Below are positions 26,901 through 40,400 of a stretch of DNA of 64,000 nucleotides, piece after piece (the first letter of the stretch is position 1; the number at the start of each line of letters is the position of its first letter). Below the pieces are notes generated by a model, which saw nothing but the letters and a program-made list of their open reading frames with translations, searched no databases and was not told the DNA's origin. The position numbers were made by a program, and so were the translations under genes. The stretch is from Ifrita kowaldi. Lineage: Eukaryota > Chordata > Aves > Passeriformes > Cinclosomatidae. The DNA lies in the NCBI GenBank assembly GCA_013398055.1, contig VZRS01002425.1, positions 1 to 64,000 on the forward strand, written 5' to 3'.

Positions 26901-29319
26901 GATTGATGATTTAAAAATACATGAAGAGGTATTTCCCACCCGTCTAAATGTTCTGTGTGACAGGTGGCTGGCTGGGATATTTCCCAATCCACTTGAAGTC
27001 TGACTGTCCCCTGTAGCTGTTGCTTGTGTCTGGAGTGGTTGGCTTCTCTCTTTCACAAGCAGTAAAAGCAGTGCAGGCAGATAACTCAAGTTCTGTGCTA
27101 CCATAATCCTATTAAAATTTCATGAATTTTGAGTATCTAGGAGACCAAGGAATGGTAATGCAGCTATTCGGAGGCGTTAAGTTGGCCTGGAGAACACTGC
27201 TAGAGGAACGTTTTTCGTTAGAAGAAAATGTTTTGGTGTTTCTTTGTAGTGCCAAGGTAAAGTAAGGTTCTTTTCTCAGCAAGCTGAACAGGGAAATGTG
27301 TGTTTTTTCCTCTTCTATTACAAAGACTGTGAAGACTGTATTAAAACTGCTTTCTCTTGGCATATGAAACATAATTCAAAGCACTGGAAAGAAATACACT
27401 TAACAGGGAAGAGTTCATCTTAATGCTGAATATAGCTAGAGTTTCTAGTCCCAGGAGATAAGGAATTTCTGAATTTAATGGTTCCCATCTAAGGATTGGA
27501 GCTGAGGTGCCATCCAAAGTTATCTCATATACAAAGAGGATGTAGTTCTCTAATGTTTTTTGAGAATGAAAAATGAACTGAAATCATCATGCTCTCAGGG
27601 ACACACTGCTATTTTACAGAAGAGTGCTTAGAAGAACTGCCCTGGAATATATTTGAAGATTAATTGAAATGTTAGGAAACTGAGTGGGAATTTGTCTATG
27701 GATATTAATATCCCAAAGTAAATGTTACTAATCAAAAGCTTCAGCTTGATTATGAGGACTTTTTAGACGAGATAATTTTGAAACCCTGAGTAGAAATCAG
27801 GCTTAAATAGTAACACCAGAAAGACATCTTTCTTCTGAAATAGATATATACCACCAAAAAAAGTGATATTTTATGAATCAGTAAAGGATTAAAACAAATT
27901 GGGAAGAAACTCTGATTGGTAAAACGTTTTTAATAATTGACGTGTCAGAGGCAACTAACAGACCATTGTTCTCATAAAATGGTGAACCGTGCTGCTAGAT
28001 GCATGTGCCTTAAACTCCTGCATTATAGTACATTTAAAATGACCATTTCCTGCTGAATTAGGTGCCAGACAGAGTCTGCCTATACAGTATGGGCTGTCCA
28101 GACTCTGCCTGTCTCTACTGGGGTAGCTGTACTCCTTTATCACTGTTCTCTCAGATTTGAACTGGCAAACCATTAAATTTTGTATGTCACGAGGGGTGTT
28201 TATACCCTCCTGATATAATACTTTCAGATGCTGGGATAATCAGCAAAGTGAGGATGACACATTCACATTCTGCCTTGCAGAGTGACTTGTTTGGGATGAT
28301 ACGCTTCTTGCTCTGTGTAGCATTTGGGTGCCGTTAGTTCTTTACTAAGGCATAGGGACTGTGGGAGACTGGTCCCCTCCCAAAGTGGTAGCTGGAGTCT
28401 GGATGGGCTATCCAACATCCTGGGTAGTAGTAAATCACTGTATTTTGGTGACTTAATCAAATCCTTGCATTTTCAGTAGACATCAGAATTTAGGTATCAT
28501 AGTCTGAAGCTGAATTTCACTCAGGTCTAAGGCGTCCATGAAAGGATTGCAAGACATGGAAATCTGTAGATTTGCATGCTGCTGCCCTGGCAGCTTCAGG
28601 ACAGATGAGATGTCCTTTGGTATCTCAGATTGTGTTAGAGGTTTAAGATTAAGCAATTGAAGGAAGGGCAGAGTGGGTACTATAGTGTAATTTTCTCAGA
28701 GTTATAATAAAAATAAAAAATTATAGTAATTTAAAGACAATCAGTGAAATCAGTTAAATATCTTGTGGTTATTCCAGTCTAGTGAAGTTTTTGCAACCAA
28801 ATTGTATGAACTCTGAGCAAGAGTGGAATGTTGATAGTATTTTGTATTCCAGAATTGCACCAATCTGCCCTTAAATAAAATATTTATATAGTGCAATTTT
28901 CTTTTAAATTTTATCTTACGTCTGAGACTGTATTCCTAATTGGAGTTACCAAAATTTTTAAGCTTTATTTCATATAAAATATACTTTAAAATCTGTTTGG
29001 TGAAACCTATATGAAAATCATTGAAAATAATGTTTGATTTGAATAATGAATAATATATGAAGCTTTGTTTCAAAAATGATCCTGTTAATACTGTATGTGA
29101 ATGTAAGAGAGTGTAGATTGCTCTTTTATAACAAGTAGCATATGTGACTTGAGTTCCTGTTTGATATTGACATGCCTGATAACATGTAAGTTATTAAGTG
29201 AGAAACTAGCAGTAAAGGAAACAGAAAAGGTGAAACTCCCAGGATAAACAGCTTCAAATGAATTAAAATATCCATGTCTGCAGTTCCCTTTAAGAAATAC
29301 TCATTTGGCTCTATCCAGG

Positions 29320-29680
29320 CTGGCATATCTTACCATTCCCAGGGCTGGCAGCCTAGGTACTAAGGGGGATCCTAAAGCTTTGAGTGATATCTTAGGTAAA
29401 CAGAAGAGTTGTTCTGAAACAGTCAAAGTAACAGTCTGGTATAAACTCAGTGTGTTGGCAGGGCAAGGTGGCCATCCCTACAGCAAGAATCAGCTGCCTT
29501 ACGCTGTGGGAAGTTGAAGTGAGGCTGTCAGGGCAGTGGGTGGGATAAACCCACCTAGAGCTAATGTGATGCGCTGATCCTGAAGAATCCAGGGCCTCCC
29601 AGGCCCTGCGTTCTCATTGGAATGTTAATATTGTGGGTGCCTGGCCTATGTTTAGAAGGTCCACTGTTACAGGCTGGGCT
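29320..29680. other. Unclassified GC-richer block beside the ERV-like segment
   Basis: This stretch is GC-richer than the intron around it and includes the short palindrome-like GGGCCTCCCAGGCCCTG near 29591. It has no frame or motif I can assign. It may be part of the same diverged ERV as 29821-30690 or a separate old repeat. Confidence 0.3.
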
Positions 29681-29820
29681 GCTTTTCTTTGGTAACTGGC
29701 TCATAATTTTAACAGTGTGACATTTAAATGGGATTATTCCCTATGTCCAGTATTGTTATGTTTCTTCAGTTATGAGTCAAGCCTAAGGCATTTGTCTGAC
29801 ATGAGAACTGTCTTAGCTCC

Positions 29821-30690
29821 TGTTACGATCGGGTTTAAACCCAGAAGGGCAAAGAAAATTAAGTCTCTGTGTATAAACTGCAAGGAACTTGGAAGGTTCA
29901 AAATATACCCAAAAATGAGATTAAAACCAAATGTGGTTAGATGTTGGAGCCAAAAATTTGATATGTTTTATTTAATAGTAAAAGAGGGAAAGAGAAAGAA
30001 AGAGGAAAGAAAGAAAGAAATAGACAAAGAGGTGTGTGGGGGGACAGGGATAGGTGACAGGGGTCAGGTGGAAGCATATGACCCATCCAAGGATCCCAAC
30101 GATGTCTGGTTGCTCTCCTCCATCTGGTCTTCTGGCGGTGTGGGTCCCCCGTCGCCGCTGTCACACCCTGCCACACGCTGAAAGAGTGTAGAATCCAATG
30201 GATTAATATACGCTTTGGCTAGGTGGGAACGCCCACGTGCCTCCCTTGTAGGAGCCAGTTTGACACACTGTCCCTTGCAACACTGAGGGCCTGTTGCATC
30301 ATCTCTGGTGCAGGGTCTGGGGACCCCTTTGGGGGGGCCTTTGATGGGCCATGTCAGCCCCTCTGTCCTTCGTGTGGATGCAGCTTCTCCCCGGGTGAAG
30401 GGGCCCCTAGAAAAGGGGCTAGAAAAGTATGGGTTTACAATCTTTGACCTTTTAGAATTCAAAATTACAAGGAAACTTTGTAGCTTCTTTAGGATTTCAT
30501 CTCCTTATTTGAACAGATATTAGTGCTTTTTACTCAGGTTTCCAAAAATGAGTGTTCCCTGTCTTTGGGCTGGATGTACCCTGCAGGCGTCTCCCCCAGG
30601 GTAGGATGTCCCCTCCCTGGGAGCTGCCTGCAGCCTTGGGAGGCCTGTTTGCCCAGTTGGCCCAATCTCCAGCAGCATTTTGAGACCAGG
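29821..30690 (-). mobile_element. Probable ERV/LTR block, minus strand, boundaries uncertain
   Basis: The block is GC-richer than its surroundings. It begins on the + strand with TGTTACGATCGGG, the complement of an LTR-like ...GATCGTAACA end. On the minus strand a pyrimidine-rich CTTTC tract is followed by TTAAATAAAAC (polyadenylation-like) and TTTTTGGCTCCAACATC, as in LTR R/U5 regions. Open stretches at 30064-30462 and 30530-30835 on the minus strand may be remnants of internal sequence, but I cannot assign them to gag, pol or env. No target duplication was found and the right edge is a guess. Confidence 0.45.
29981..30030 (+). repeat. Purine-rich (GAAA)n tract
   Basis: Imperfect GAAA/GGAAA repeats form a strand-asymmetric purine run inside the probable ERV block, next to its polyadenylation-like signal. 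Confidence 0.8.
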
Positions 30691-33600
30691 AAACCTTAGG
30701 GCAGGCTTTTATCTCAATATACAGGGGATGCTTCTCAAGCCTCAACCATTCATTGCTGCTTATTTTGGTAAACTTAGTAATGAACATGGGACAGACTTTA
30801 CAGAAGTTTATGTCATTATACAATTTTGTTACCATGAAAGATCATGCAAATGGCGTATATTCCAGCACATAAAATGCAGTTTAATTGGAAAATATGACAG
30901 TGGTCACGATAGAAGTGAAAATTGCTTGATAATAATATGTTAACTAACATTTTGGGGATGAATAAGTTTATTCAAATATAATCCATAAGGAAAAGCATCC
31001 ACGAATTTTTCCTAATATATCAAGCCAGCCACTAACTCTTCAAGTAAAGGTTCTCAGTGTCTGCTTCTATTAACTCAGGTTTTCTAAAGGTAGATTGTGC
31101 ATACTGCTGCTTGTTGTTGAAACATTCAACAAGTGTATGAATATATGTAATTCAGTCTCTCCAACTAACTCTAAATATACCATATTTTTTCTTTAGACTT
31201 CTTAATGTCGCTGATACACTGAGACTGTGCTCAGATTTGACTTCAATATGTTGCACAAGACTGCTTTATGTTATTTAAATCTCGTAAATCCTACTAGTGC
31301 AAAGAGGATATGCCTCAGAGCCAATCTGATTTTCAAACAAAATGCAGGCGTCCTACTCAGAACAAATTACCCTGTAAATGTTTATCATTATAAAGATAGA
31401 TTAAAAGAAAGGTGTCATTTTCCAGAGTTTTATGGGATAGAATGGGAAGGACCTGAGCTTGTCACAAGATGAGAGAAATTGCATATTGGTCTTCTACTTC
31501 ATAAGAGTTACAGCTTTGCGAGAAATACTGGTGGCTTGTTGATGGACCCTTAAGAATTAATAGTTGAATTAAAGAAATTATGGTAACTAGATTTCTCTAG
31601 GGAAAAAGATTGCTCCCTGAGTAGTCAGCTGGAAGCATCTTGATATTAATCGCATTGCTGCTGACTTATGATCTACATAAAGAAACGGTACTGGTATTTC
31701 CAACACATTCATCTTTATAACATGAATATTGGTCCTCAAATCAGGTACAGAATCTAGAAATAGTATAAGGTGAATGGCACCACATAATGTACACAAACAC
31801 TGAGTCTGTCCCTCTGAGACATCATCTTCCCAATTCACCTGAACGTAAACATTGAAATCAGCTGCATTCTCAGGCCAGTGGTGCTATTAAACTGTTGTGA
31901 GGTTTACTTACTTTCCAAACTCTTTAACAGGTATTTCTTTATTATGCAATGCATTTTGGAAACATGACATTAATTTACTTAAGTATTTCTATTGGTCTGA
32001 TTAGTCAAAGAGTTTGATATATAGGGTTTAGTCTGCTGAGGCTCTGTATGCGATTAAGTTCATGAATTTGAATAGTGGCAGTGAGTCATGAAAAAGGATC
32101 TAAAAGGTGCTCTTTGTCCCTAAATTGTGAAACTTAATCTGGTGAGATAAAGATGCTTGAAAGGCTGAAGGTGACCAGTGATCACAGGGAATCTTGGGCA
32201 GTTACTCATTTCTGTAGTGGAAGGATACCAAATGTGCATTTCAGATTAGACAGTCTGTTCATTCCTTTTTTGATTACTTAATGTAGAAGCTAGTTGTCCC
32301 AGTTGATCAGTGTGAAGAGATGAGCTCTCTATTTTTTCTTCCCAGAGATTTAATATTTTTAATACACAAAACAGATTTTGTTGATGTAGTAATCTTGTTT
32401 CTTTCAATCAACCTGTTGTTCAGCCAGCTGCAGTTTTGGGTAATTACTTAGTGCTGAAAGAGCCACAAATACTTGCTTTCCTTCTGACTAAGAGGATATG
32501 AATCCCTCAGGGATGACATTAATCTGTAACCCAGGCAAAACAATCTGGTTTAACATATTTCAGATAATTAGTAGAGATATCAATTAGTGATAAGTATTGT
32601 AGTCTTTTGACAACCATTTAAAGTTGAGAATTGAGAAATCAACCTGTGTTAGAACTGTAGCATGGTCTTTTGGGTTTTTTTTGTGACTGCTTTATATTTT
32701 CTGTCTTAATGTCAATGCATAGTGTTGTAAGTTATCACATTGCAAAAAGATAAAAAATATTCCATGATAAATTTTCCCATTGGGGTGAGGGTACTGTTTA
32801 TCTGGAGTTCAGTTTCAGTTACAGCCGTGGGATCCATCATGGAACCCTGCTGTTACCACGTGGAGAGCGGTGATGCACTGGTACAACACTTCGTTCCTGC
32901 ATATGTTGGTCAAGTTGTTTGGTCTCTGGTGCTTTGTTTGTTGTAGGTAACACTGACCAGTTGTACTGGCGGCTTTTTGTGTTAACAGAATCACAAGGAA
33001 ATCCTTTTTTGTATGAGAAAGCAGAATGTTTATGTATGAGCTAAGCATGGATAGTATATGATTGAGCTATCATTTAATATTCCTTGAACACTTAATGTAA
33101 AACAAAAATACAGAAAACTAAGAGTAGATTTGGAAGTGATTTGTTTGGAGAATTTTTTGTGGTCAAGTGTGAGTCAGTACGACTTCAAAAGAATTTCTTT
33201 ATCACTTAAATATGTTTCAGTTTTAATAGAAATTTCCTTGTAGCTCTAGCTGAGTTGCACAATCTCAGAGATATTTAAAAGAAGTGCCTACAAGGTCTGT
33301 GTTGTTTTGGGGATTTATTTCAGATTGACTATTGCCAGAGGACGTGTATAAATTGGAGCTACCTTTAATAAAACTTAAATTACCTATATATGGTCTATAG
33401 TTCCAGTAATACAGTAGTTCTACTAGAAGTATAGTTCTTGTAGTACAATAGAGGTCCTTGTTAGAACAAGAGATAGATGATTGTTTTTTATTATTCTGAC
33501 ATTCAGTGGTAAAAGTTTGAGGTAGCTGGATGTCTAATCTATAGGGAATCTAACTTAATAATTTTAAATATAGCTGTATATGATGGCATGATTTCATAGT

Positions 33601-36600
33601 TCTACCCAAGAAAGATCTGTAGTCTTTTTCTCTCTTTACTGGTCTCTTTGTTTTTCTTCATGCATTCATTGCAGTGTTGCATTTTTTTAGTGAAAAAGCT
33701 TTTGAGGAACAAAAAAATACCAATTTTCAGGATTTTTGGAAAGAATTCAACATTGTGGCTCTTCCCCAAAATGCATTTCATACCATATTCTTTGTGTATT
33801 CTTCCTTCTTTTAGAGGGAGACTGTATAATGCTGTACAATGACTTCATCAGAAGGCATTAACACCTTTTGCTGTTCCAAAGTAGCATCTGCTCAGATTTT
33901 GTAGATGTATATATGTGTATCCCTTCAGACTGATGAGGGAGCTACTCAATGAAAGAAGCTGTCTGCCTAAAAACCTCCTAAGTCCCAAATGGCAGCCAAG
34001 TTCACCTCTTCTCCTTGCACTGCCTGACTCCAGCCCGGGGCCCTTCCCTCCTCAGTCTGAAAGCTTTCTGTCAATGTTAATGCACTCATACATAAATGCT
34101 CAGAAAAATTACATTAAACATAATTACCACTGCTGTCATACACTGGAATTCTATCCCGTGGTGTATTTAGCATTAGTTTCTTGGGTGCTTAGCAGGGAGC
34201 AGCGAGCATGGAAATTCAGTGGATCATATTCTGTCTCGTTCTATGCAGCAGGAATAGAATGAATAGGAAAAGAGGGTTGTCTCACTTGTGTGGACTGCCC
34301 ATCTTTGCACATACTCCATTGCATGTGCTGCTTCTTCCACTGACTGGAGAGGAGACTTAAGACCACTATTCTAGCACAGTCACTTGCAGACCTGATTAAC
34401 CGAAGCTTAGACAAAATAAGGCAGCCTGCATTTAAGGAAGTGGACTCTATTCCATGATTTCTGTATCTCATGCTGTAATTGTGATGATTAATTAGAAGAA
34501 CAGCAATTGCTTTTACACTTACTTTTGCTTCTCTAGACTTCAGCAAGTATGAAGAGTTAATCCACACTGTTTCAGTCTTAGCTTTGAAATGTATAGACCT
34601 TTGACCACGACTAAAAAATAAGTAAATGAATGCTGTAATGTTTTCAGAGGATAAAGACTGCTAGAGTGGATAGCTTAAGCCGTGTAGACTTCTGGGCACT
34701 GTCTTGTGATTGTTTTGCATTCATAGTGGTGGAGTAATTAGTAAGCTGCTAATTCCTGCAGAGCCAACAGCAAGACCCTGTTCTAGGTTTGGCACAATAA
34801 TAGCATTATTGGAGCTTGAAACCCTTAAACAGGCTACTTCACAATTTTATCTAACACAGCCAAAGAGTGCTGAATAGTTCTTGCCACACTTCTTCACTGA
34901 TCAAGCGCAAAATAATAATAGCCTCAGAAAATATATGAAGAATAAATACTACTTTTAGATTTTTGTGAGAATAAACTAACTTGTAAACCTTTCATAACTG
35001 TATTGCTGTTAGTCATTTATACTCAAATCCATTTGCCTTTATTAAGTTTCCATGACCACTTTAAACTGCATTTATTACTGTGCACAGTGAGAAATACTTT
35101 TGGTTCTTGATTGCTTTTTTTCCCCTGTGTTACATCCTCTGCTACTCAGGAAGAAATGGTACTCGTTTCACTATATTTTAACAATTTTTCCCGGGAAATT
35201 GTTTTTGTATGTTGTAAACTTGTGTTTGTGATTTTTAAGGAAATGCTAATTAGCTTCCAGGATACTTACAGCATTACAAGGTAAGCAGTGGAGGTAATTC
35301 AGCAGAGGACTACCTGTGGATGAACTCCTGTGGGGTGGCTCAGGAGCTAGGGATGTGAGAGGGTCAGTTCCCTCATGCATTGTGTTGCTACAGAAAGTTG
35401 GGATGCCACTGTTACTTTAGCCTGTTAAGCTGTTAAAAGTTACTTTGCCTCTCTAAATGAGCACCCAAAGATACTATTTTATTGTTCGGGTTTTTACTGA
35501 ATTCTTAGATGTTCCAAATTTCTACTAAATTCTGCACTCTTTCCCTGTGAAAAAGCTGACTTCTAACTTCACATACATTAATGTTTCAGGTTGATATTTC
35601 TCGAGTGCACATTTTATGAACATGTTGATTTTTCAAAGATGTGTAAACCAATATTAACTTATTTCCAGTCCAGTGAAGGTACATGCAATGTATTATATTA
35701 AAGCAAGCCCAATGCAAACTTCAGCTAAGTAAAAATGTCTCAGCAGCTTAAAATATTAATAATATGTTGAATTACAGGAAAAAAACGCTCTTTGAAAAGT
35801 CACATGCTCTATATTGCCATGCCTTTAACTGGATCAGGTCTGTTGTTATAAGATCTCTCTGTCCAGATGGATGTTGAAAATACCAGCTGATGGAAACTGC
35901 ACAACATGTTTCCTTGGTTACTCTGTGCCACTGCTGTTTTGGGGAAATACTCATTCTCCAGTGGTAGCATTTTTGCGCATATCTTCCCATAGTTCAAGCT
36001 TCTGTCATTTCATTCAGTTATTCCTTCTTAACTCTGCATGTTTGATTCCCTGTGTTCAGCCCCCTCAGGGCAGCTTGAAGAGCAGTTCAGTAAATGAATT
36101 CTGCAAACCTTGTGTGTGTACTGGTCAGCTTAGTGGGGTTTTTTTTTTCCAGCTTTATGTGGTCTAATGTGTATATGCACTCTGTTTGTATCATACTCTA
36201 TGATTGTGAACACATTAAAAAGATGGTTGAGCATCTGTATTTTCATTTGAATGTCTGTCAAGGAAAATGTTCTATTGCGAACATCAGTCAAAAATTATGT
36301 GGATTGGGGGCAGTCTTAGGAGAATTTTATGTCTATGAAATAAATTGGTATTTGGTGAAATATGATCTTTCTTCTGTAAGTTTTAAGTAATTTTAAATGA
36401 ATTCCCAATTAATTGCAACATGATGAAATTCCATTGTGGCGTATATAAAAACGAACTTGACAGCATCCTAGAAAATTTAGTCCAAGACAGTTCCTGATCA
36501 GTGATAGCTCAGATGCTTTTTAGCTGCTGATAATCTCGAGAGGAGCTGGTTCACCAGAGATGTGGTTGTGTGCATCTATGTGAGTGTAACGCAGCAGAAA

Positions 36601-37221
36601 GAGGAAAGAATCTGCAGAATAAGAGCAGCACAGGCTTTCCATTGTGCAGATGATCATAACAAAATGAGACTATTTAGTGTTATAAATTAGAGGTCAAAAA
36701 ATGTCTGTTGCCTTGCAAGTGGCTTTGTGCCTGTCTCCCATATGTCCTCTGGTTACCTTAATAGTGGTATTTCAGAGATACTTTACTCCTTCTAAGTAGT
36801 GAAAATTAATAGAGCGGTTTTTGAATTAGGTACTTATTTTCTAGATATATAAATCTACAAATTATCTATTAGAATTTGTTTAATAATTAAGTACATACTC
36901 TTTGATGAGTTGTTAGCAGCTATCATACAGTGTTTCATACCATTGCCATGATTGCACTGATTGTAAATCAGCTTGGGAAATGAGAATACCTCCTTCATTA
37001 CAACCACTAAAACATCACTTCAAAATCTTTCATCATGTCCATGCGTGCTTGCGACTTTTTCACAGGCTGCCACTCCTTTCTGCTCCTCACCAGTCTTTTT
37101 AGTGTCAAACAAGTTGGAAGGGTGAAACATGAGCGGGTAGCTTATACAAGTCAGAAGAGAGTGGGACAACTTGGTCAGGATCTCTTCGTATGCCCAGTGA
37201 TAGTACTTGTGGGAATGGTTC

Positions 37222-37480
37222 AAAGCTGTGCCAGGGGAGGCTCAGCCCAGACATCTGGAAGCATTTCTTTACCCAGAAGGGTGATCAGACACTGGAACAG
37301 GCTTCCGAGAGAGAGAGGGTGTTGGTGCCCCAAGCCTGTCAGTGAGAGGCATTAGGAAGTTGTCCTTAATAATGTTTTAGCTTTTGGTGGGGCCTGAAGT
37401 GGTCAGACAGTTGGACAAGGTGAGCATTTTAGGTCCCTTCCAACTGGAACAGTCTGTGGTATTCTACAGTCCATTCTGTA
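37222..37480 (+). mobile_element. CR1 LINE 3'-end fragment
   Basis: It opens GCTGTGCCAGGGGAGGCTCA, continues TTTACCCAGAAGGGTGATCA and CACTGGAACAGGCTTCC, and ends AGGTCCCTTCCAACTGGAAC followed by degenerate ATTCTGT-type tail repeats. This is CR1 in the sense orientation, truncated at the 5' side. Confidence 0.8.
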
Positions 37481-40400
37481 GGAATGGGAAGGGAGCCAAA
37501 AGCATGTGTCAGTGGAAGCTGGAAGATGAATGCTGTAAAGAAGTGGTGGGGGGACATGCTGCAGGTTGCCAACCCATTGGCTGTATTCCCCTTTCAGGGC
37601 TTTCTCCTCCCCATCTGTGCTATATTCTGTATTCTGTTGCTGTCCTCCCTTGCATGCCTTTCTGCTGCCTCGTCTGCCTCCTGGTTTTTGCAGCAAGTTG
37701 CCTTGCAGCTGTGCCCTGATAAGCATGTAATGAGTAATGTGAAAACATACGTCTTCAAAAATGGCCTCCATTTGAGGTGGTTAATGGTGTCAGTGTTTCA
37801 TGTTGTTAAAAAATGGAGAACCTCAATAGTGAATTTCCATAATTCGGGTTGAAGGGATTACATTTAAGGCTGGCTTTAGAAGTGTTCCTCTGGGCATGTT
37901 TGAGTGCTGGTGTTTGTCAATAATGACCATATGGCTGTCATCTCTATTGTCTTTAATTCACTGAAAAGTCCTAGGATTTTCCTATCTCTTGTCATTGTGT
38001 TTTGGTGTCTTCTTATCTTCAGTGTGACATGTACCTGCATTTAATTCTTCCAAGGTATTTTCTCCTTGTTCGTAAATGACCCACCAGTTACTTTGCTCAT
38101 TTTACTTTGACTTTTAATTTAAGGTCCTGTATTTTTTTTGTGTGTGTGTTTCTTCAGAACTCTTGGTGTTTTTAGTGTTTCTTCAGAACTCTTGCTATCA
38201 ATGAAGAGTATGCTCAAACAAATTAAGGCCATTTTGGTTGTATACTTCAGCAGTAGTTATAAAGATTTACTGATAAAACCTGAAGAATTGATTTAAAATC
38301 AGTGAGATAACGTATTTCTGTGACTTACGTAATGTTATATATGCCTGAGATGATCAGATTCATAATTTTTCAAGGATAATAAACATGTTGAAATTTTAGT
38401 AACCTAACATGCTTCAGCATTGGATTGCGTTGGACAGTGAAAAGATATTAAAATACATTAATGTATTTAACAATGCCTATATTCATTATGAAAAATGCCA
38501 TATTGATGTTTATAAGAAATATTTCTAAAATTACAGTATAAAGATTTCATCATCAGTTAATCAAGACAAATTAGTTGCTGAGGAGTACATAAAAATAGCA
38601 GTGAAATTTATTTTAACCTTATTACAATAAACATAAGTAAATGCTTTTTCAGTGAAGTGTAGACCTACTGCCACTGGGAAAGAGAAAACATACAGTAGTT
38701 ATACTATATGTCTTTGTATGATCATGAGAATTGGAAAGCGATTTGTGTGACCAGAGCTGTAGGTTGCCCAGACAGATACTTTATTTATGGCTGTTATTAT
38801 GATGCTTATGATACCATGAGATGCTTGTTAGATCTGTGTACACAGATGTAGTGGGCTTTAATCTGCTTATTCATCACTTTGTGCTGAGACTGTTATAGTC
38901 AGTGCTTTGTGCTGGTGTTATAGTTGTTTTGGTTTTTCGTTTTTTGTTCGGAGAAAAACATAACTGCATGAAAAATTGATTGTATACATACTCCTTCCAA
39001 AATAAATTTAGTTTCCCTTATGTGTCTGCTAAAATCCTAGAAACTCTGAGAAACCATCTTCTATGCATAGTCTGTGCCTGAAACTGCTGCTAAAATCCAC
39101 TCTTTCAGTTTACCCTTCTGTTGGTAGACAAAGACTGGTACAATCCTTAGTCATGTGACTTTTTTGAGGATTGGACTATTCTTAGTTTTATTTATACCTA
39201 TGTTGTGATGTGAGGTTGATTCTCATGGTTCTAGTGAGAGCGTGATAATTACATGGCCTGAAATTGCAGTTTTTAGAATCTGTCAAATAGTCCTTGTCTC
39301 TCTGGAGATGAAATGGTATGTTAAAATCTAGCTCTCTTAATCAAAATATCTCTGTATCAGCTTTTCCATGAAGCCAAGTTATAGGTAACATGGACAATGA
39401 ATGTCTCATGTGACAAATACTTTTCTAAATGTTGTGAGGGTTTCTTTTGAAGTAATAGTATAGATTAGAGGAGTGTACTTTTTAACAGAAGGTTAAAAAG
39501 GCAGTGATGAGACAACAGATTTATTAGTAGGAGCATCGTGTTGAGTAAAGTATCTTGCCATTCTTCACTTCTATGCCATATCTTCACATTTTGTATTGGC
39601 ATTCCAGCTGCCTTGGCTACTTTCAGTGGCACTGGTGTTAAGATAGTGCAATCTGTCTATATGGTATCAATAAAATGCAGACTGTACATAAAAGATATAT
39701 TGGAATATTTGGAATAACTTAGATTCTGCTTAGGGACTTCTGGAAGTATATAACACAGGTGGCTGCCAAATGTCAGCCTTCAGTGGGGTTGTCCTGGTTT
39801 TTGCTGAAAATAAGGTAGCACTGAGAGTACAAATACCTCCTATCTTTTTTTTTAGAGCATCTGGTATTCAGTAGAGTAGAAAATCAGGTATCATGATCCT
39901 TAGCAGGATTTAAGTGATATATGTGGAAGTGAGCATGTTTTGAGGGTAGTAACAGAAAATAATCAGAATCTAATGTGTGTGAACTAGAGACTGATGGTGA
40001 AACTTGTGATCCACAGAGGGCAAGCAGAAAGCTTTGCAGAGTGAGAATCAAGTGCACTGCTCAGCAGTGTTGCTTTTATGGTAGGAATAATAGGAGCAAA
40101 CCAAGAATATAATAATCTCCATAAGAATTGTACTGATCTTTTGAAGATTTAGAAGAAGTACTTTTTTCAAGACCACTCTTAAGGCAACCCTAGATCTTTG
40201 AATTTTTATGTCATTTGTTCATTCACTATCATTGCATACAACAAAAAAAGAAAAAAACCAGCATATTTGAATTGGAAGGAAAAATAACGAAAATACAGAA
40301 GATACTTCTGTGTAGATTGACAGCCAGTTTTTGTGCCGCAATTGTTTTGGCTCTCTTGAGAAGTAACTGCTATTATGCCTAGTTTATTTTATGCCTCCTG

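Larger units (their letters stand above)
18076..29319. other. KHDRBS2: AT-rich intron, one old CR1 piece, no gene recognised
   Basis: Contains simple repeats at 19.0, 21.6 and 22.5 kb and the CR1 remnant at 23.8 kb. Protein-like minus frames at 24424-24693 and 26169-26399 have no recognisable family or flanking splice context and fall within chance length. Confidence 0.55.

Noticed and set aside
29717..30181. 154-codon + strand frame
   Set aside because: It crosses the putative LTR terminus at 29821 and the GAAA tract, so it is a chance frame through a repeat boundary.
31587..31838. Protein-like 83-codon minus frame
   Set aside because: It can be extended upstream only ~15 codons to a stop and has no good donor or recognisable domain. 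Considered as an exon or pseudogene but not supported.
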